Assembly (NCBI GenBank): GCA_013397455.1
Contig: VYZB01000120.1
Coordinates: 1,140,670-1,204,669 of the forward strand
Origin: Crotophaga sulcirostris
Lineage: Eukaryota; Chordata; Aves; Cuculiformes; Crotophagidae
Direction: 5' to 3'
Length of the DNA stretch: 64,000 bases
Every line of letters begins with the position of its first letter. Position 1 is the stretch's first letter. Positions 26,409 through 38,800 of this stretch are shown piece by piece. The notes under the pieces were generated by a model. The model was not told the origin of the DNA and did not search any database. It worked only from the letters and a program-made list of their open reading frames with translations. The translations under genes and the position numbers were made by a program.

Positions 26409-26536
26409 TTAGCATGCAGTTTGTGGCAACTCTAGAGAGGAGGAGACGGGGTAGTATGTACAGTAGCCGTGCTTGGCCGTCCGCAGGGAGGCTTCGTGAC
26501 ACTCCGTTCCGCTCCTGCCGGCTATTTCAGGATTAT
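26409..26536 (-). CDS. MBNL2: MBNL2 terminal exon, frame B: 42-residue alternative C-terminus
   Basis: When the 95-nt cassette is skipped, the leftover G of the previous exon joins AT to give Asp. The reading frame then runs DNPEIAGRSGTECHEASLRT, through a Cys/Tyr-rich stretch (GYCTYYPVSSS), to LELPQTAC and TAA at 26409-26411. This is 42 residues. The mammalian isoform also ends in 42 residues that start DNSEII and end SIELPQTAC, so the alternative frame has been kept between birds and mammals. The function of this tail is not known to me. The segment is GC-richer than the 3'UTR that follows, as expected for coding DNA. Confidence 0.92.
26522..26536 (-). CDS. MBNL2: MBNL2 terminal exon, frame A: IILK stop
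   Basis: When the 95-nt cassette is included, the terminal exon is entered in phase 0. It reads ATA ATC CTG AAA TAG, giving the C-terminus ...ATANQ-IILK. This matches the canonical mammalian MBNL2 ending. The acceptor is CTTTTAACAG|ATAATC. The same exon is also read in another frame down to 26409 (see next entry), so these 15 bases are dual-coding. An 18-bp perfect palindrome lies just upstream of the acceptor at 26552-26569. Confidence 0.93.
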   Translation of the reverse strand: MILK

Positions 26537-26551
26537 CTGTTAAAAGAAAGG

Positions 26552-26569
26552 AAAGCGTGATCACGCTTT
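26552..26569 (-). promoter_or_regulatory. Perfect 18-bp palindrome before the terminal-exon acceptor
   Basis: AAAGCGTGATCACGCTTT is its own reverse complement and lies 16-33 nt upstream of the terminal exon, in the branch-point and pyrimidine-tract zone. In RNA it could fold into a 7-bp stem with a GAUC loop. Any regulatory role is inferred. Confidence 0.5.
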
Positions 26570-27684
26570 TAGGTGATGTGGGGAGAGCAGTTTGCCCATG
26601 GCCAGTGCTGGACTAACTAAGCTTGGGCAGAGCTCGTACAGGACAGCATCCCGTGTGGGGCAGCATCCCGTGTCCTCACGCTGCCTGGGAGGTGTTTGCA
26701 TTTCACAAACCTGGTTGTCCTTCTCCCACGCACATGTGCTCACATAAATGAGTATTTTATGTGCCAAAATACTGGAGACTGTGCCGAAGCCACAAAGGAA
26801 GGGCACTCTCAGTGCCCGGGCTGTCAGCAGAGGGGGAAGCAGCCCCACGCCTCTCAAGGAAACTCAAAAGTGCATCGGTGCCTGGTGTGATTCTCCAGCT
26901 TCTACCCTGCTTCCACAAAGTCAGGAACAACCAGGGGAAATGTTGGAGGCAGGACCTCTTTCATACTATCAAGCAAAAGAAATGTACAGGGCCGGGTGTT
27001 TTCAACAAGCTAAAGTGTCTCTTCAATGCACTTTTAGCAGCTACTTATTTCCTAAAAAAATTTTCTGCAGGTCAGAGAACTTTGAGAGTTTTTTTGATGC
27101 TTCCTTATGTCAGGGGACCCAGGGGAACAGTTGTGAGAGTACCTCTGCGTGCCTAGTTGGTCACTAACCTTGCTGCTTTACCTCCACAATGTCTCAAACT
27201 GAGGCTGAAGCAACTGTTTTACAGATGTAAACTCTCATGCTTGCAGTACTGCAAAGGTTAAATGCACAACGTGCCCAGCAACTGACTCGACCTGCTCACA
27301 GTATTGAAAAACAGTCCAGATTTCCATCACTTGCCTGAAATGACTGTTGGTGAAGTGATGTCAAAAGCCAGGGGTGTGATGTTTTATCACACCACTGCTA
27401 ACCTGTACTCCACACTAAAGCACAAGGAATCAGAGTGCATCGCCCGCCCTTCCTGTTTAATTTGGCACTCGACATATTTTTAAGCTGTATTTGTAGGTGG
27501 TGTGCAAGACAGCCATGACAGCACTTCGACCTACTTGTGGATTATGAAGCTAGACCGCTGCTTAATGCAATATTTATTTTAAAAGGGAAAAAAAAAGAAA
27601 AGAAGTGTTTTGAAAATAACTTCAGCAACATACTACCTCTGACATACAGATTGCCAAAAAGAAACACGCTTGACTCTGCATGGA

Positions 27685-28185
27685 AGAATCATAGAATAGA
27701 ATCATAGAATGACCTGAGTTGGAAGGGACCCACAAGGATCATTGAGTTCAACTCCCATCCCTGCACAGGACAACCCCAACACTCACACTGTGCATTGTCC
27801 AACTGCTTCTTGAATATTCTCAGGCTGTGACTGCTTTCCTGGGGAGCTGTTCCAGCACTCCACCACCCTCTGGGTGAAGAACCTCTTCCTAATATCCAAC
27901 CAAAACCTCCCCTGGCACATCTCCCTGCCATTCCCTTGGGTGCTGTCATTGGTCCCCAGAGAGGAGAGCTCAGTGCCTGCTCCTCCTCCTTCCCTTGTGA
28001 GGAATCTTTAGACCGTGATGAGGTCTCCTCTTAATCTCTTATTCTCCAGGCTGAACAGACCGAGTGACTTTAGCAGCTCCTCATACAACTTCCCCTCTAA
28101 ACCCTTCACCAACTTTGTGGATCTTCTCTGGACACTCTCCAGTAGCTTTATATCCTTTTTTATACTGTGGTGCCCACCCCATCAC
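27685..28185 (-). mobile_element. CR1 LINE fragment in the last MBNL2 intron
   Basis: Minus-strand 3' end with duplicated AGAATCATAGAAT units, then GACCTGAGTTGGAAGGGACC. It differs from the GGTTTGGGTTGGAAGGGACC copies and matches the plus-strand copy at 63095-63409, so it belongs to a different subfamily. Coding content is decayed. Confidence 0.9.
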
Positions 28186-31100
28186 ACCTACATGAAGCTT
28201 GCTCTCAAAGCAGAGAGGATTGCTTTGTTCCAGGTACGGCACATCACAGCACGCCATCAACACTCCGGACTACTACAGACAACTGCCTAGAAACCTCTGT
28301 GCAACAAAAACATTGCCAATGAGGTGGAGCATTTGTAGGATTGACGTAAATGCTGTCACACCTGAGAACTGCCCTCCTTTCTCCTGGAGGGGGAGGGGAA
28401 GAGCCTGGTTCTGGAGAGAGATGGAATAAGCAAAAACTCTGAACCCTAGTTCCTGCAGCATCTACAACTTGTCCCTTCTCCTTGAGCTTGCCCTACGACT
28501 GACACAGCAGGAGTGCCACCTCCTGTTGCTCTGAGAGGCATGGGACTGTCTCCATGGCTAGTTGCTCTCTGTATACAACCACCAGCTCCCTGACCCCACC
28601 TAAACTTGCTGGCATGCCAAAAAGTCATCTTTGATTACCATCAGCATTGAAAATCTGGCGACACGCGAGGCCCCATTGTAATGACACTGTACAAACACCT
28701 GCTGCTCCAAAGAACTTCATATCTAAATACATCATACATACAACAAGGACATATATTTTTAATGAACTTCCACCCATTGTGAGTTTGTTAGCTTATCGCC
28801 TATCTTCTGTTTCCTATTGAAATAACAAAGAAATACCTTTGCTGAAATAATAAAGCCCTGCCTGTGATAACCCTGGTCCATCTATAGCACGGTGATTCGA
28901 CAGTACGTACAAAGAATGTAGCCGTGCTGAAAATAAGAAGTAACCAAGATTATCAGCACTGATATTTTTAGCATGTTACAACCCAACATGTCAATGTAAT
29001 TAATAAAGCAGCTTTAGCTGTACTGGGTTAGCCATAATCACGCAAGTGTATTTAAGGGATCCTAAGGTCTAATTTAATGGGACACAACCTGAAATCTACT
29101 CAGTGTAAAAAACCAGAATTTCAGACACTGCAGCTGCCTACACCGTCTGCCAACTTTTGAGGGGATAAACTTGCATTTTCCTATAGCTTTTTTCTTCCTG
29201 TATGGGGAAACAGATCACTGTCCTTTAGGCCAAGATGTCCTGAAAGGTTAAACAGCCCCACAAGACTGATGCTTCCCAATTCCCTCAAAATGCATGGCAG
29301 AGAAGGCAGAGAACCTAATCTCAGGCTGTTTCTTGGGAAAAGGGTAGGACTATCCCTGGTGCTTTGAGTAACCTAAGTGCAACTCACTGTGCTGTGAACC
29401 AGGCAGGATGGAGGGGTCCTGGGCAGCGGGACAGAGTAGGGACTCCTCCTCTGCCCTGGTCTGGAGAGTGGCAGAGCCCAGGTAAGGACTTCCACCACTT
29501 CATCCCTACTCTTGCGTTTTCTCCCCTCCTCTTGAAACTCAGGAAAGAGCAGAGACAGTATAAACACTTTCCTTTTGTGTACCAGCACCTCCTGTTTATG
29601 TGACTGTGGGTGCAGGAGAAGCAGCTGGAGCTCTCTCTGCTGTGGGCTTCTCCCACCACCAGCAGCTACGGAGCTGGCTTGCTCCCACTGTGCTGCCGCT
29701 CGTGCAGGGGATGTAACTAGGGCATGTTGCACCCTGGCTATTTCTAGTACGTGTAGGAGTCCTCCTAGGGAAAAAAAACCCTCTAGTTTCTCCTTCAGAG
29801 CAACCTTCTCCAGTGTGGAGAAGCAGAACTGAGTAGCTACATTTTTTTTTAACCTTAGCCACAAAGTGTAAAATGTATCCCGTAGTCTTTAATTATATGT
29901 TCACACCCTATTTTTCAAAAGATATCACAACTCTGCCATAGCTACATACACATGTGGCAGCTTCTGCAACTGTTTTTTTCACTGTGTCTGACAGAGAAAC
30001 ATAAAACGCTAAACTCCTTTACATGGAAAACACACAGTGAATCCCTCCTGTTTAATCTACAAATGAAGTAATAAACTGTGATGGAAGACAGAGGCTATCT
30101 AAGCCTGCATCGCTTCTAATTGCTCCACTGTTTGCATGCTGAAAAAGGAGAAGCTGTACAGAACACACTGACCAAGGAACATCCCTGCAAACAGCTATTA
30201 CAGAGTCTGCACTCCCTCATTACTTGTAAATAGGTCAAACAACCTTCACGTTTGATACTGTTTGAAGAATTACATCTCAAATGTGTATATATATGACTCC
30301 TCATAATTGCAGTGGTACTATTATATCTTTATACTATGGTAGATACAAGCACAAAAACCTGAAAAATGAGACTACACAATTAATGTGCATTGTGCCATGT
30401 AGAAAGGTCTACAGGTCAAGAATGGGAAAGCACTTTCTCATGCTCTATATGCATAAGATCCACAGGTTTGGATCCAGACATGCCAGGAAACATACCTTCT
30501 GCACTAAGAGATTTAATAACAACACTATTTCTAGCAAAAGCAAAATGATCTGGCTCTTACAGTACTAAAGCACAGAAGATTTAATAACAGCAAAGGGCAT
30601 TTTTTTTAGGGAATCGCAGACACAGAGTACCCTCTCTGTTGCCTTCTTGCTTGAAATGCCAGAAAGCTGGCTACCCTTTAGACTAAAATCACTAAAATTG
30701 TGTCAGTGTTAGTTACTAGAGCTCACTGAAACTGTAAATACATAGAGTGAACCCAAATTTCTGCAAACTACTTTCTAACAGCCAAGAAGCATTTACTCTT
30801 CCAAATTTCCCAGCTCTTCAGAGGTGGTATTTTCAGCTCCCAAATGCCAAGACTTTTTCTCTTTTCTGTCAGAGTACGAATCTTTTAGAACTTTACCTTC
30901 AGGACCTCTCAATGACCACAGTGGTCATTAAGCCCCGTGTGCAACACAGAACACCCCTAAATTCAATAAGGGTTGCTCCTAAGGGTGATATAGTTCCGTA
31001 GCGTGGTCCATGGGAATGACAACCAAGAGAGGTTTCAGCTTCTCACCGAACTACCAACCCACGCAACAGACAAACATCAGCCTGGGATTTCCTCAGAGCC

Positions 31101-32225
31101 AGCAAAGGTGGCTATGACTGGTTATTGTCTCAAGACTTCAAAGGAAAAATTGAGAATCTCTTTTAAATTAAGATGGAAATTCCACCCTCGTGAACTCTTT
31201 TCTGACACCCAGGTTACTGTGTGCACTGCTTCACTTGATATCGTTCACAGAAGTAACCAAATTACCTAGAATCACAACTGCGCACTACGAATGTCAAGAA
31301 TACCATCTGGCTCGAGATTTTCTGTTTTGAAGCTACAACTCCTGAAGCTTCTTTATTCCTTCTGTCTTAAATTCTGTTTCCAGTTGCGGATTTATTATAC
31401 AACAAGGAGTACAGAAAATTTACCATTCCGCATGAATTCAGTGTACATGAACTCTTGTTCAACCAAAGAGCTGTCACAGTGGATCAGCTGGAGAACACGA
31501 CTTTGTATCTACCTCTTGAGATGTTTCTCTTTCTGAAGTTTTGAAGTTATTTCTCCAAATGACACTTGCTCTATTAGCATTAGTACATTTTAAGTGGGGG
31601 ATTAAGATCGTATTTGACCTTCACATTGTGTGAAGCACTTACTCCTCCAAAAATGATCTCATAAACAGTAAACATTTTAGACTGCTCAGATTTCATTTTA
31701 AGTGCAATGTAGTAATAGGAGGCTTTTGTAGACAAGATTAATCTCAGATGATTTAAGACACGTACGCCTCAGCTCATCACCTGATTTTATATCTTCCTGG
31801 CCTACCTCACGCAACTTGTTTTAGCATGAGACAGATTATCAACTCATCATGCTTTTTCCCCCCTCCACTAAATATAAGATTCTACAGCAAACAGTTCACA
31901 CTGAGGTATTTAACTTTTAGGCAACTGTGTCAGGGCAGATGAATCTCACCAAAATGACATTTTCTATTTTCATGTTTTTCACACGAATAGCAGGCTGGTC
32001 AGATATATCTAGGGTATACATTAAAAACGACAGATGTTATGAGACAGCCTGATATGAGTTGGCTGTCTGAAAATTTCTCCCACTTTCTAAAAATAAAACT
32101 AACACCAAGTATTTCTTCCCTTTGACATGAAACTCAAGACTATTTATATTTCTCCATGCCTTTGGGAAATGCCTCCATCTCCTTATTTTTCATTTTCTCT
32201 TAGGATGCTCTTTTGTGGCACGTGC

Positions 32226-32244
32226 CTTCTTCTTCTTCTTCTTC
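32226..32244 (+). repeat. (TTC)n simple repeat
   Basis: Six TTC units. Confidence 0.8.
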
Positions 32245-32650
32245 ACAATCAATCAGTCTAGTTTTTTTAAAATCAAATTGGAAAAGGATGTGTAAATATT
32301 CAGACATTTACCAAGAGTACTCACTATCATATCAGCTACACTTGGCCTTACCTAATTTTTACACAGCCTTACAGACGGAGGTTTTTACCTCCTATTTCTC
32401 CATGGTTTCAGCAGCAGCATCTCCATGGAGCACTAACCCGAGCTTTCCAATCCCCCACCCCAGGACTCCCACTGACACTCCATCAAGGGATGGGATTTGC
32501 CCATGTCCTCAGCTGGCTAACAGCTGCGCTGGCTCCAACTCTCGCTTGCACCCTGCCCGCTCCCAACACTCAGGGTGGGAAGGTGCTTGGGTACACATGC
32601 CCCATCTCAGCTATTGTCCCATCCCTTTTTCTGGCCTTGGCACTAGCTGT

Positions 32651-32895
32651 AATCATAGAATCACAGAATGGTTTGGGTTGGAAGGGACCTTAAAGACCAC
32701 CTAGTTCCAACCCCCTGCCATGGGCAGGGACATCTCCCACTAGATAAGGTTGCTCAAAGCCCCATCCAACCTGGCCTTGAACATTTCCAGGGAGGGGGCA
32801 TCCACAACCTCTCTGGGAAACCCGTTCCAGTGCCTCTCCAACCTTACAGAAAAAAAATTTTCCTAATACCTAATCTAAATCTACCGTCTTTCAGC
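32651..32895 (-). mobile_element. CR1 LINE 3' end fragment
   Basis: About 245 bp of minus-strand CR1 terminus beginning AATCATAGAATCACAGAATG and GGTTTGGGTTGGAAGGGACC. It holds only the 3' end of the element and no ORF2 motif. Confidence 0.9.
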
Positions 32896-35800
32896 TGGAT
32901 CTCCTTTCATTCCACTTCTTAGCTTGTCTCCTCTCTTTCTTTTTTTTTCTTATTTTTCATTCTCTTCTTTTCCCCTGCTGTAATTCCATGCTGGAAGTCC
33001 TCTCCTGACCTACTGGACGCACTACATTGCAGGTCTTCCCAATGCCGCAAGAGCTTCTCTTCCTTGTCTTTTCCACATATATTTCCATATTCGTGCACCC
33101 ATCATCTAACTTCAGGCCTGTCTCACTCATCTACCCCTTTTCAATGGCTCAATGGTCCAACAGCATCATTCTCCTCATTTAATATTCACGAGGTCTTGAA
33201 AGAGAGTTTAAAGCCACTTGTGCTGCCAATTCCTTAGCATGAATATGAGCTTCAATAGGTATTTACTCAAGTAATAATGCATAATATTTAAGTTCAACTT
33301 AATAGGTATTTACTCATTCTGGCAAAACAGGACTAGTTGTTTTAAAACCAAAACCAATCTGGCTTTATTTATTCTTCTTTAAAGTAATAAATAATGCAGT
33401 ACTAAAAATTGATCATAACATACTCTAATATATTCTACCAAAATCTATTTTTAACTCTTCGCACAGGCAGCAGTCGGCCTACACAGAAATGAGAAAACCA
33501 CTACTGCTATATTTTTAGGAGCCCCCATACAGTGACTGTTTTGAATAGCCACTCAATTTTATCTTTCAGCAGGGCTGTGTTACTGCAGTCTTATATGTTT
33601 TTCAGTTCTCGGTTCCTACTTTCAGGTCATTTTCCTTCTCTTCTTGAATTTTAGAAACTGCCAGAATAGGCTTATGCAGAGGAACTGACAGGACAAAGGA
33701 GTGAAAGGCCAAGCACAAGTTGTGTATTACCTGTGAATATGCCTGTATTTCTTTTGTAGGGATGCTATTTCTACAAACCTGCATTTTGTTAGGTGTCCTC
33801 ACCTATCCTCTTTTTTCTTTTTAACAAAATCTGCTTTATATTTTCCTTTTGCATGCAAGCCAAAACCAAGCAAAATAAGACTGTCACTACACAAGTAGCA
33901 TCCTTTTAGGTGAACGCTGCCACCACACGTACAGCAGGGCTACCACTTCTCCAGTAATCACCACACTGAAACTCCTCCTCTCCCTAAACCTGGTGTTCCA
34001 ACTCAGACTCCCATCCATGCAGGAGATGGTCCACTGCAACATTCAGAACTTAACTTGAACACAGCAAGGCACCAAATTTATGTTAATCAAGGTCACTCAT
34101 CTGACACCACACTTATGTTGGTTTATAAAACTCACTACATTGGTTTCTTTGAGGAAATCTTAATGTTCCTGACTTTTACCTGCTTACTGCTTCCTTAATT
34201 TTCTTATCATCTGAATACTCTCACAAAAAGAGACATACATACTATTTATTGTGTGTCACTGTAGATGATATTCCATCAAAAATGAAATCAGTAAAGCTAA
34301 CAAATCTCTGCCTCAAGTGGAAAGTCAGGACAGGTACAAGAAACAAACAAACAAATAAATAAATGTTTCCACTGCAGTTACATGGGCAGCCTCCTGCACA
34401 CTTAAAGTCAAAGACTGGCACTTCTGGTGGGCAATTAATCATACACTGAGATAAAAATATGATATTTGTTTAATTTGAGGGAAAATAGTTGGATCAGCTA
34501 GAGATGTCCAGATGCAAGTATTTCCAAAACAAGTACATCTGGAGGTCTGCAATGCACTGTGTCATTAAAGTTCTATAATGAAAAAACCAGACTCACGTGA
34601 ACTGTGTGTACATGCTAAGCACAATGAAACAAACTTATTTTTCCCCAATTCCTGCAAAATGAGTTGACCTCACAAGAATTTTCCTCTATTTAAATAATAA
34701 ATATATGCCCCCAAAGAGTTTTACTCAACTTGTCTAAGTATCATTTGTTGAATAATTGAAAGCAAGAGCACAGAAGAAAGTTATCGTATCAAACATAAAT
34801 ACATTTTCTGAATTGCAATGATATGAAAGCTACAACAGCCTATGGCAGGAAAGGGAAATATGTCTTGATTTTTATTACATAAAAGAAATAAAGAGTTTGC
34901 TTTTGCTTGCTGCTCATGTTATGTGATACTGCCATCTAGCAGGCTATCAGAGGAAGTCAGGTTTCAGACCTTCAGTTGTGTGAGGGGGAAATTTCTAAAA
35001 AACCAAACCAAAATAGAGATTTTCCATTCCTTCCCACTGGCTTCTTGTATAGGAGCACATGATTTAAAACTCTGTATGCAAGCCTGCCAGAAGTCTTCAT
35101 CATCTACACAGAAACAACACTCCATCTTAAGAGATCAAAAAATGTTATCAAAAGTAAAACAAAGACTTGGGTAAAGTTGGCATGAGACTTAAAAGTTCTT
35201 TTGAATTTTTCAAGGTAATCTTTTTGTTTTGCATCTTTTCGGTCTTAAAGGCTAAGAAATAAAAGTTTTTGTCACATATTTTGTAATGTCAGTTGTTTCA
35301 AGGCAATTCAGAGGGTCTTTTCTTGACACTGATTGAGATTTTTGTGGACTTTAAGACTGGAAACTCGCATTTCTTGAGTCTGCAAACTATTAATTCTGAA
35401 AGTCACAGCTACTTAAACATAGCTCAGTCTCTTCAGACAAGATGATTGAATTGAGGTTTGTGATTCTTGGGTGTTTACTATGAAAGAGGAAGCAAGTGGC
35501 AAGTTTGCCTTTCCTACTGTGACAAGCTATTGCTATTCAAATACCTTCTCTAGAGAAATGATTCTTCATGATTTAGGGTTGTTTAGGTTCATTTTTTCCA
35601 GCTTAGCGCTGGTACAGGGCAAGATGCCCAGTCCTGCATCCCAGGTACCAAGTCTTGCAGGTACCTCTACGTGGAGCAGCACTGCACCATACGTGGGCTT
35701 GCCAGATGCCCAAAACTGTTCTGCCCTGTAAGCATCCCCTCTGATAATGTGTCTGAGAAAAGAACCTGTTCCCCCGTCTCCTTTTTATGACTTGTTCATG

Positions 35801-38800
35801 TCAGGTTCAGTGTGCCCTTTCTGTGGTTAGAACAGAATTTTCTATATGAGTATTTAACTTGGGAGTATATGGAATTTTTAGACCAAAACCTTCAGTCAAG
35901 AAAAAGACAATAACTGCTTAGATAGTTATTATTCACAGCAGAAAAGCTTTCCTACCCATTCCCTGATTCCCTTAGAAACTACTTTTCAAATCACTGACAT
36001 GAGCTTTGCATACACTCTTCTTTGTAACATTGTTTTATACTGGCACTAAAAATATAAATAACATTTGTTTCTCCTTCCCACCTTCCTTCTCAAAAGCTTG
36101 CTTTTATCCAACAAGAAAGGCTGTTTCCTACTACTTTCCAGATTTTTCAGTTAATTTTCTCAGTATATTGCTACTCTTTTACCCATTTACAAGTTCAGCA
36201 GGTTTCCACAAGGAAGAAAAGGAACATGAAAGAGAAAAAGCCTTGTCAGCAGCCTGCCAGAAGGCTTCCTGTGGTCAGATGGGTAGGTGGAAAGGAAGCC
36301 CTTTTGGGGGACACCAGGGACTATTTGCAAGAGGGAGCAACCGGTGCTTCTGCTCTCTGCAGGAGGAGAAATCAGCACCAATAGGTGCCACATGACATCT
36401 TGGCATAAGGAGAATCTGCTCCCTTTGGGAGTGGCGGCTGCCTTTGCAGGGAACTTGGCAAGCAGAGGTGCTCTGTTGCTGCATGTCCCTGCTCCCCTCC
36501 CTCCCTCCTGAGGGATATTCTACACAAGGCATCTCAAATCCCCACTAAACATTTGGCATGTTTGTATTTTATGCCACGTTAACTACATTTTGAATTCTGG
36601 GGCAAATATATTAATTGTCTTTGTGGCACTCAAATGCAACGTAACTATTTTTAATTTTACTTCATTGTATTTTTACAGATTTTGACAAAACTGAAGGCTA
36701 CTGAATGATTTCATAATTAATGTCTGCATAATTGCCACCTAATTTAGTGTGAAGGCTGATGTATAATTTAAAACAGCTGTGCTAGATAATCACAAGCTTT
36801 AGCAAGAGACAGCCTGTTGATCTTATGTTTCTTTTCAGGCATGGCCTGTGAGTATTTAATTTTTTTACTGGATCTGCCTTTTAATTTTTCCTACTTGGTT
36901 AACTGGCACATAACCAGTAGAATAATGTTGTCACTAAATAACATCTTTAAGCAGCATTCTCTGTAATGCTATTTTTATACTGTCAGTCCTTGGCCCATTT
37001 TCATTGCTATAGAAAACAAAGCCATGTACTGTTCTGTACTGAAGTGATGTGAGCAAGACTATTGTCTTTAAAATAATTTGAAATTTGGTAATTGCCCTTT
37101 AATAACCAAGAACTAATGATGCACCTAGGCAGCCTGAGGATACAGAAGGCAAAGAAATGTTGGTGTCTAACCTCCTATCACAGTTAGTGGGGTGATACAA
37201 TACAGTCTGTAAGCAAGTAAAGCCTGGACACTTCATGTAATTGCCCACTGCAGGCTCAGGTCATTTGTTCACCAGGTTTTTAGGACCATTTAGCCTAAGG
37301 TCTCCTACCTGTGGTCCAGCTGCCAGTTCAGAAGTGTGCAGATTTGTCTGTAGGTCCTGAATTACATCTGCCAAGCTTGTCAAAATGTTCTGGATAACCT
37401 AGACATCCAAGGTTATCTTAGGACAATTGTAAATGTCAGTAGACAAATGTTTAGGCAACTGAACCAAGCCCCACATGATTCTTGAAGGGTGAGCCAGACT
37501 ATTCTCCAGACTTCATCTGACTGGGCTAATAACCTTCACGGTCTACAATGGGCACTTAAACTTCTAGCTTGCATGTAGACACCCACACTCCAACACCAAC
37601 ACTTAGGTGTCTTAATTTCGGGCTGAGTCCCAACCTTTTAATCCTTGTAGGACTCACCAGTGCACATATGTAAAAGAAGCAACGGTAAGACTCTCTGCTT
37701 AGAAATTTCAAGCCCCTCAGACCAGGTGTTGACATTATTCAAAATTGAAATTCAGTCCCAGAATTCAGAATAGCACCTCTCTCAAAAAGTGTTAGGATAG
37801 ATCATCCTCTGTGAAATCTTCTGGCTACCTGTGAGTGAAGGTGAGCAGGTAACAGTTTCCTTCCTTGCTTGAGTACTGCCAGCGCGCTAGCTAGAGGAGT
37901 AATAATTAAAACCTTTGTTAAAGATTTCTGAAGTATATATTTACACACAATTACTGTATTAATATTTTAAATAAGATGTTTTGCATACCTCTGCCCACTT
38001 ATATGCACTAGAGGGAGCTAGGACCAAACTCTGTGTATACATGCCCTAATGCTGCTTCTCTCTGTCATTTCACACTTTTTGGAACTTTGCTGGTTCCATC
38101 CTCCAGAAAAACGTTTTCAGCATCCCCAAACAACAAATGAGGATAAGTTCATTAAGGATCTAACACTGAAGCATGCTTAAGCACCTGTAGCTTCCAGCAC
38201 CACTCTGGTGGGAATGGCTGGAGGAGTTGTAAAGGTGTGAGAGCAAAATGGGAAGAATCTCTCACCTCTCACAGGCCATGCTCCTGGACTCCTCATGTAG
38301 CTCTGCAAGTCCACCTGCCTCCACTGGAAATCCCAAGCTCTCCTCTCATCACAGCCTGGTAGCTAGAGTAAGTGGGAATACTCCCTCACAAGATGTCCAC
38401 ATGCAATGAACAGCAGCACCACCAGCTCTTATACCAACAGAGTCAGTTTTTAATGAGGATTTGTAAAACACGGTTTGCTAAAAGCACTTTTGCTCCACCT
38501 TGGTTTCACTGCACTGAGCCAAAGCAGTTCTCTTCCCCTCTAAAGTACACTGCAAGAAAATTATTTTGGTTTTAAAACCTAAATTCCAGAAGTCAGGAAA
38601 AGCAAGAGTCTTCCAGTTTTCCATATATTCTTAACTTGTGTCACCCTGCACAGATGTACTACAGTATAGCCTTTAACCCTACACAATCTTCTCTCACGCC
38701 TCGTGCCATACATTGAACACAAAACGCAAAGAGTGGCTGGTCAAGCATGACTGACTGTGCATGTGTCAATGCAGGCACATTTTGAGCTGTTATGTTATTT

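Noticed and set aside
29373..29864. 163-codon minus-strand frame in the last MBNL2 intron
   Set aside because: No domain recognised. It overlaps other open frames on both strands and shows no exon borders or homology I can support.
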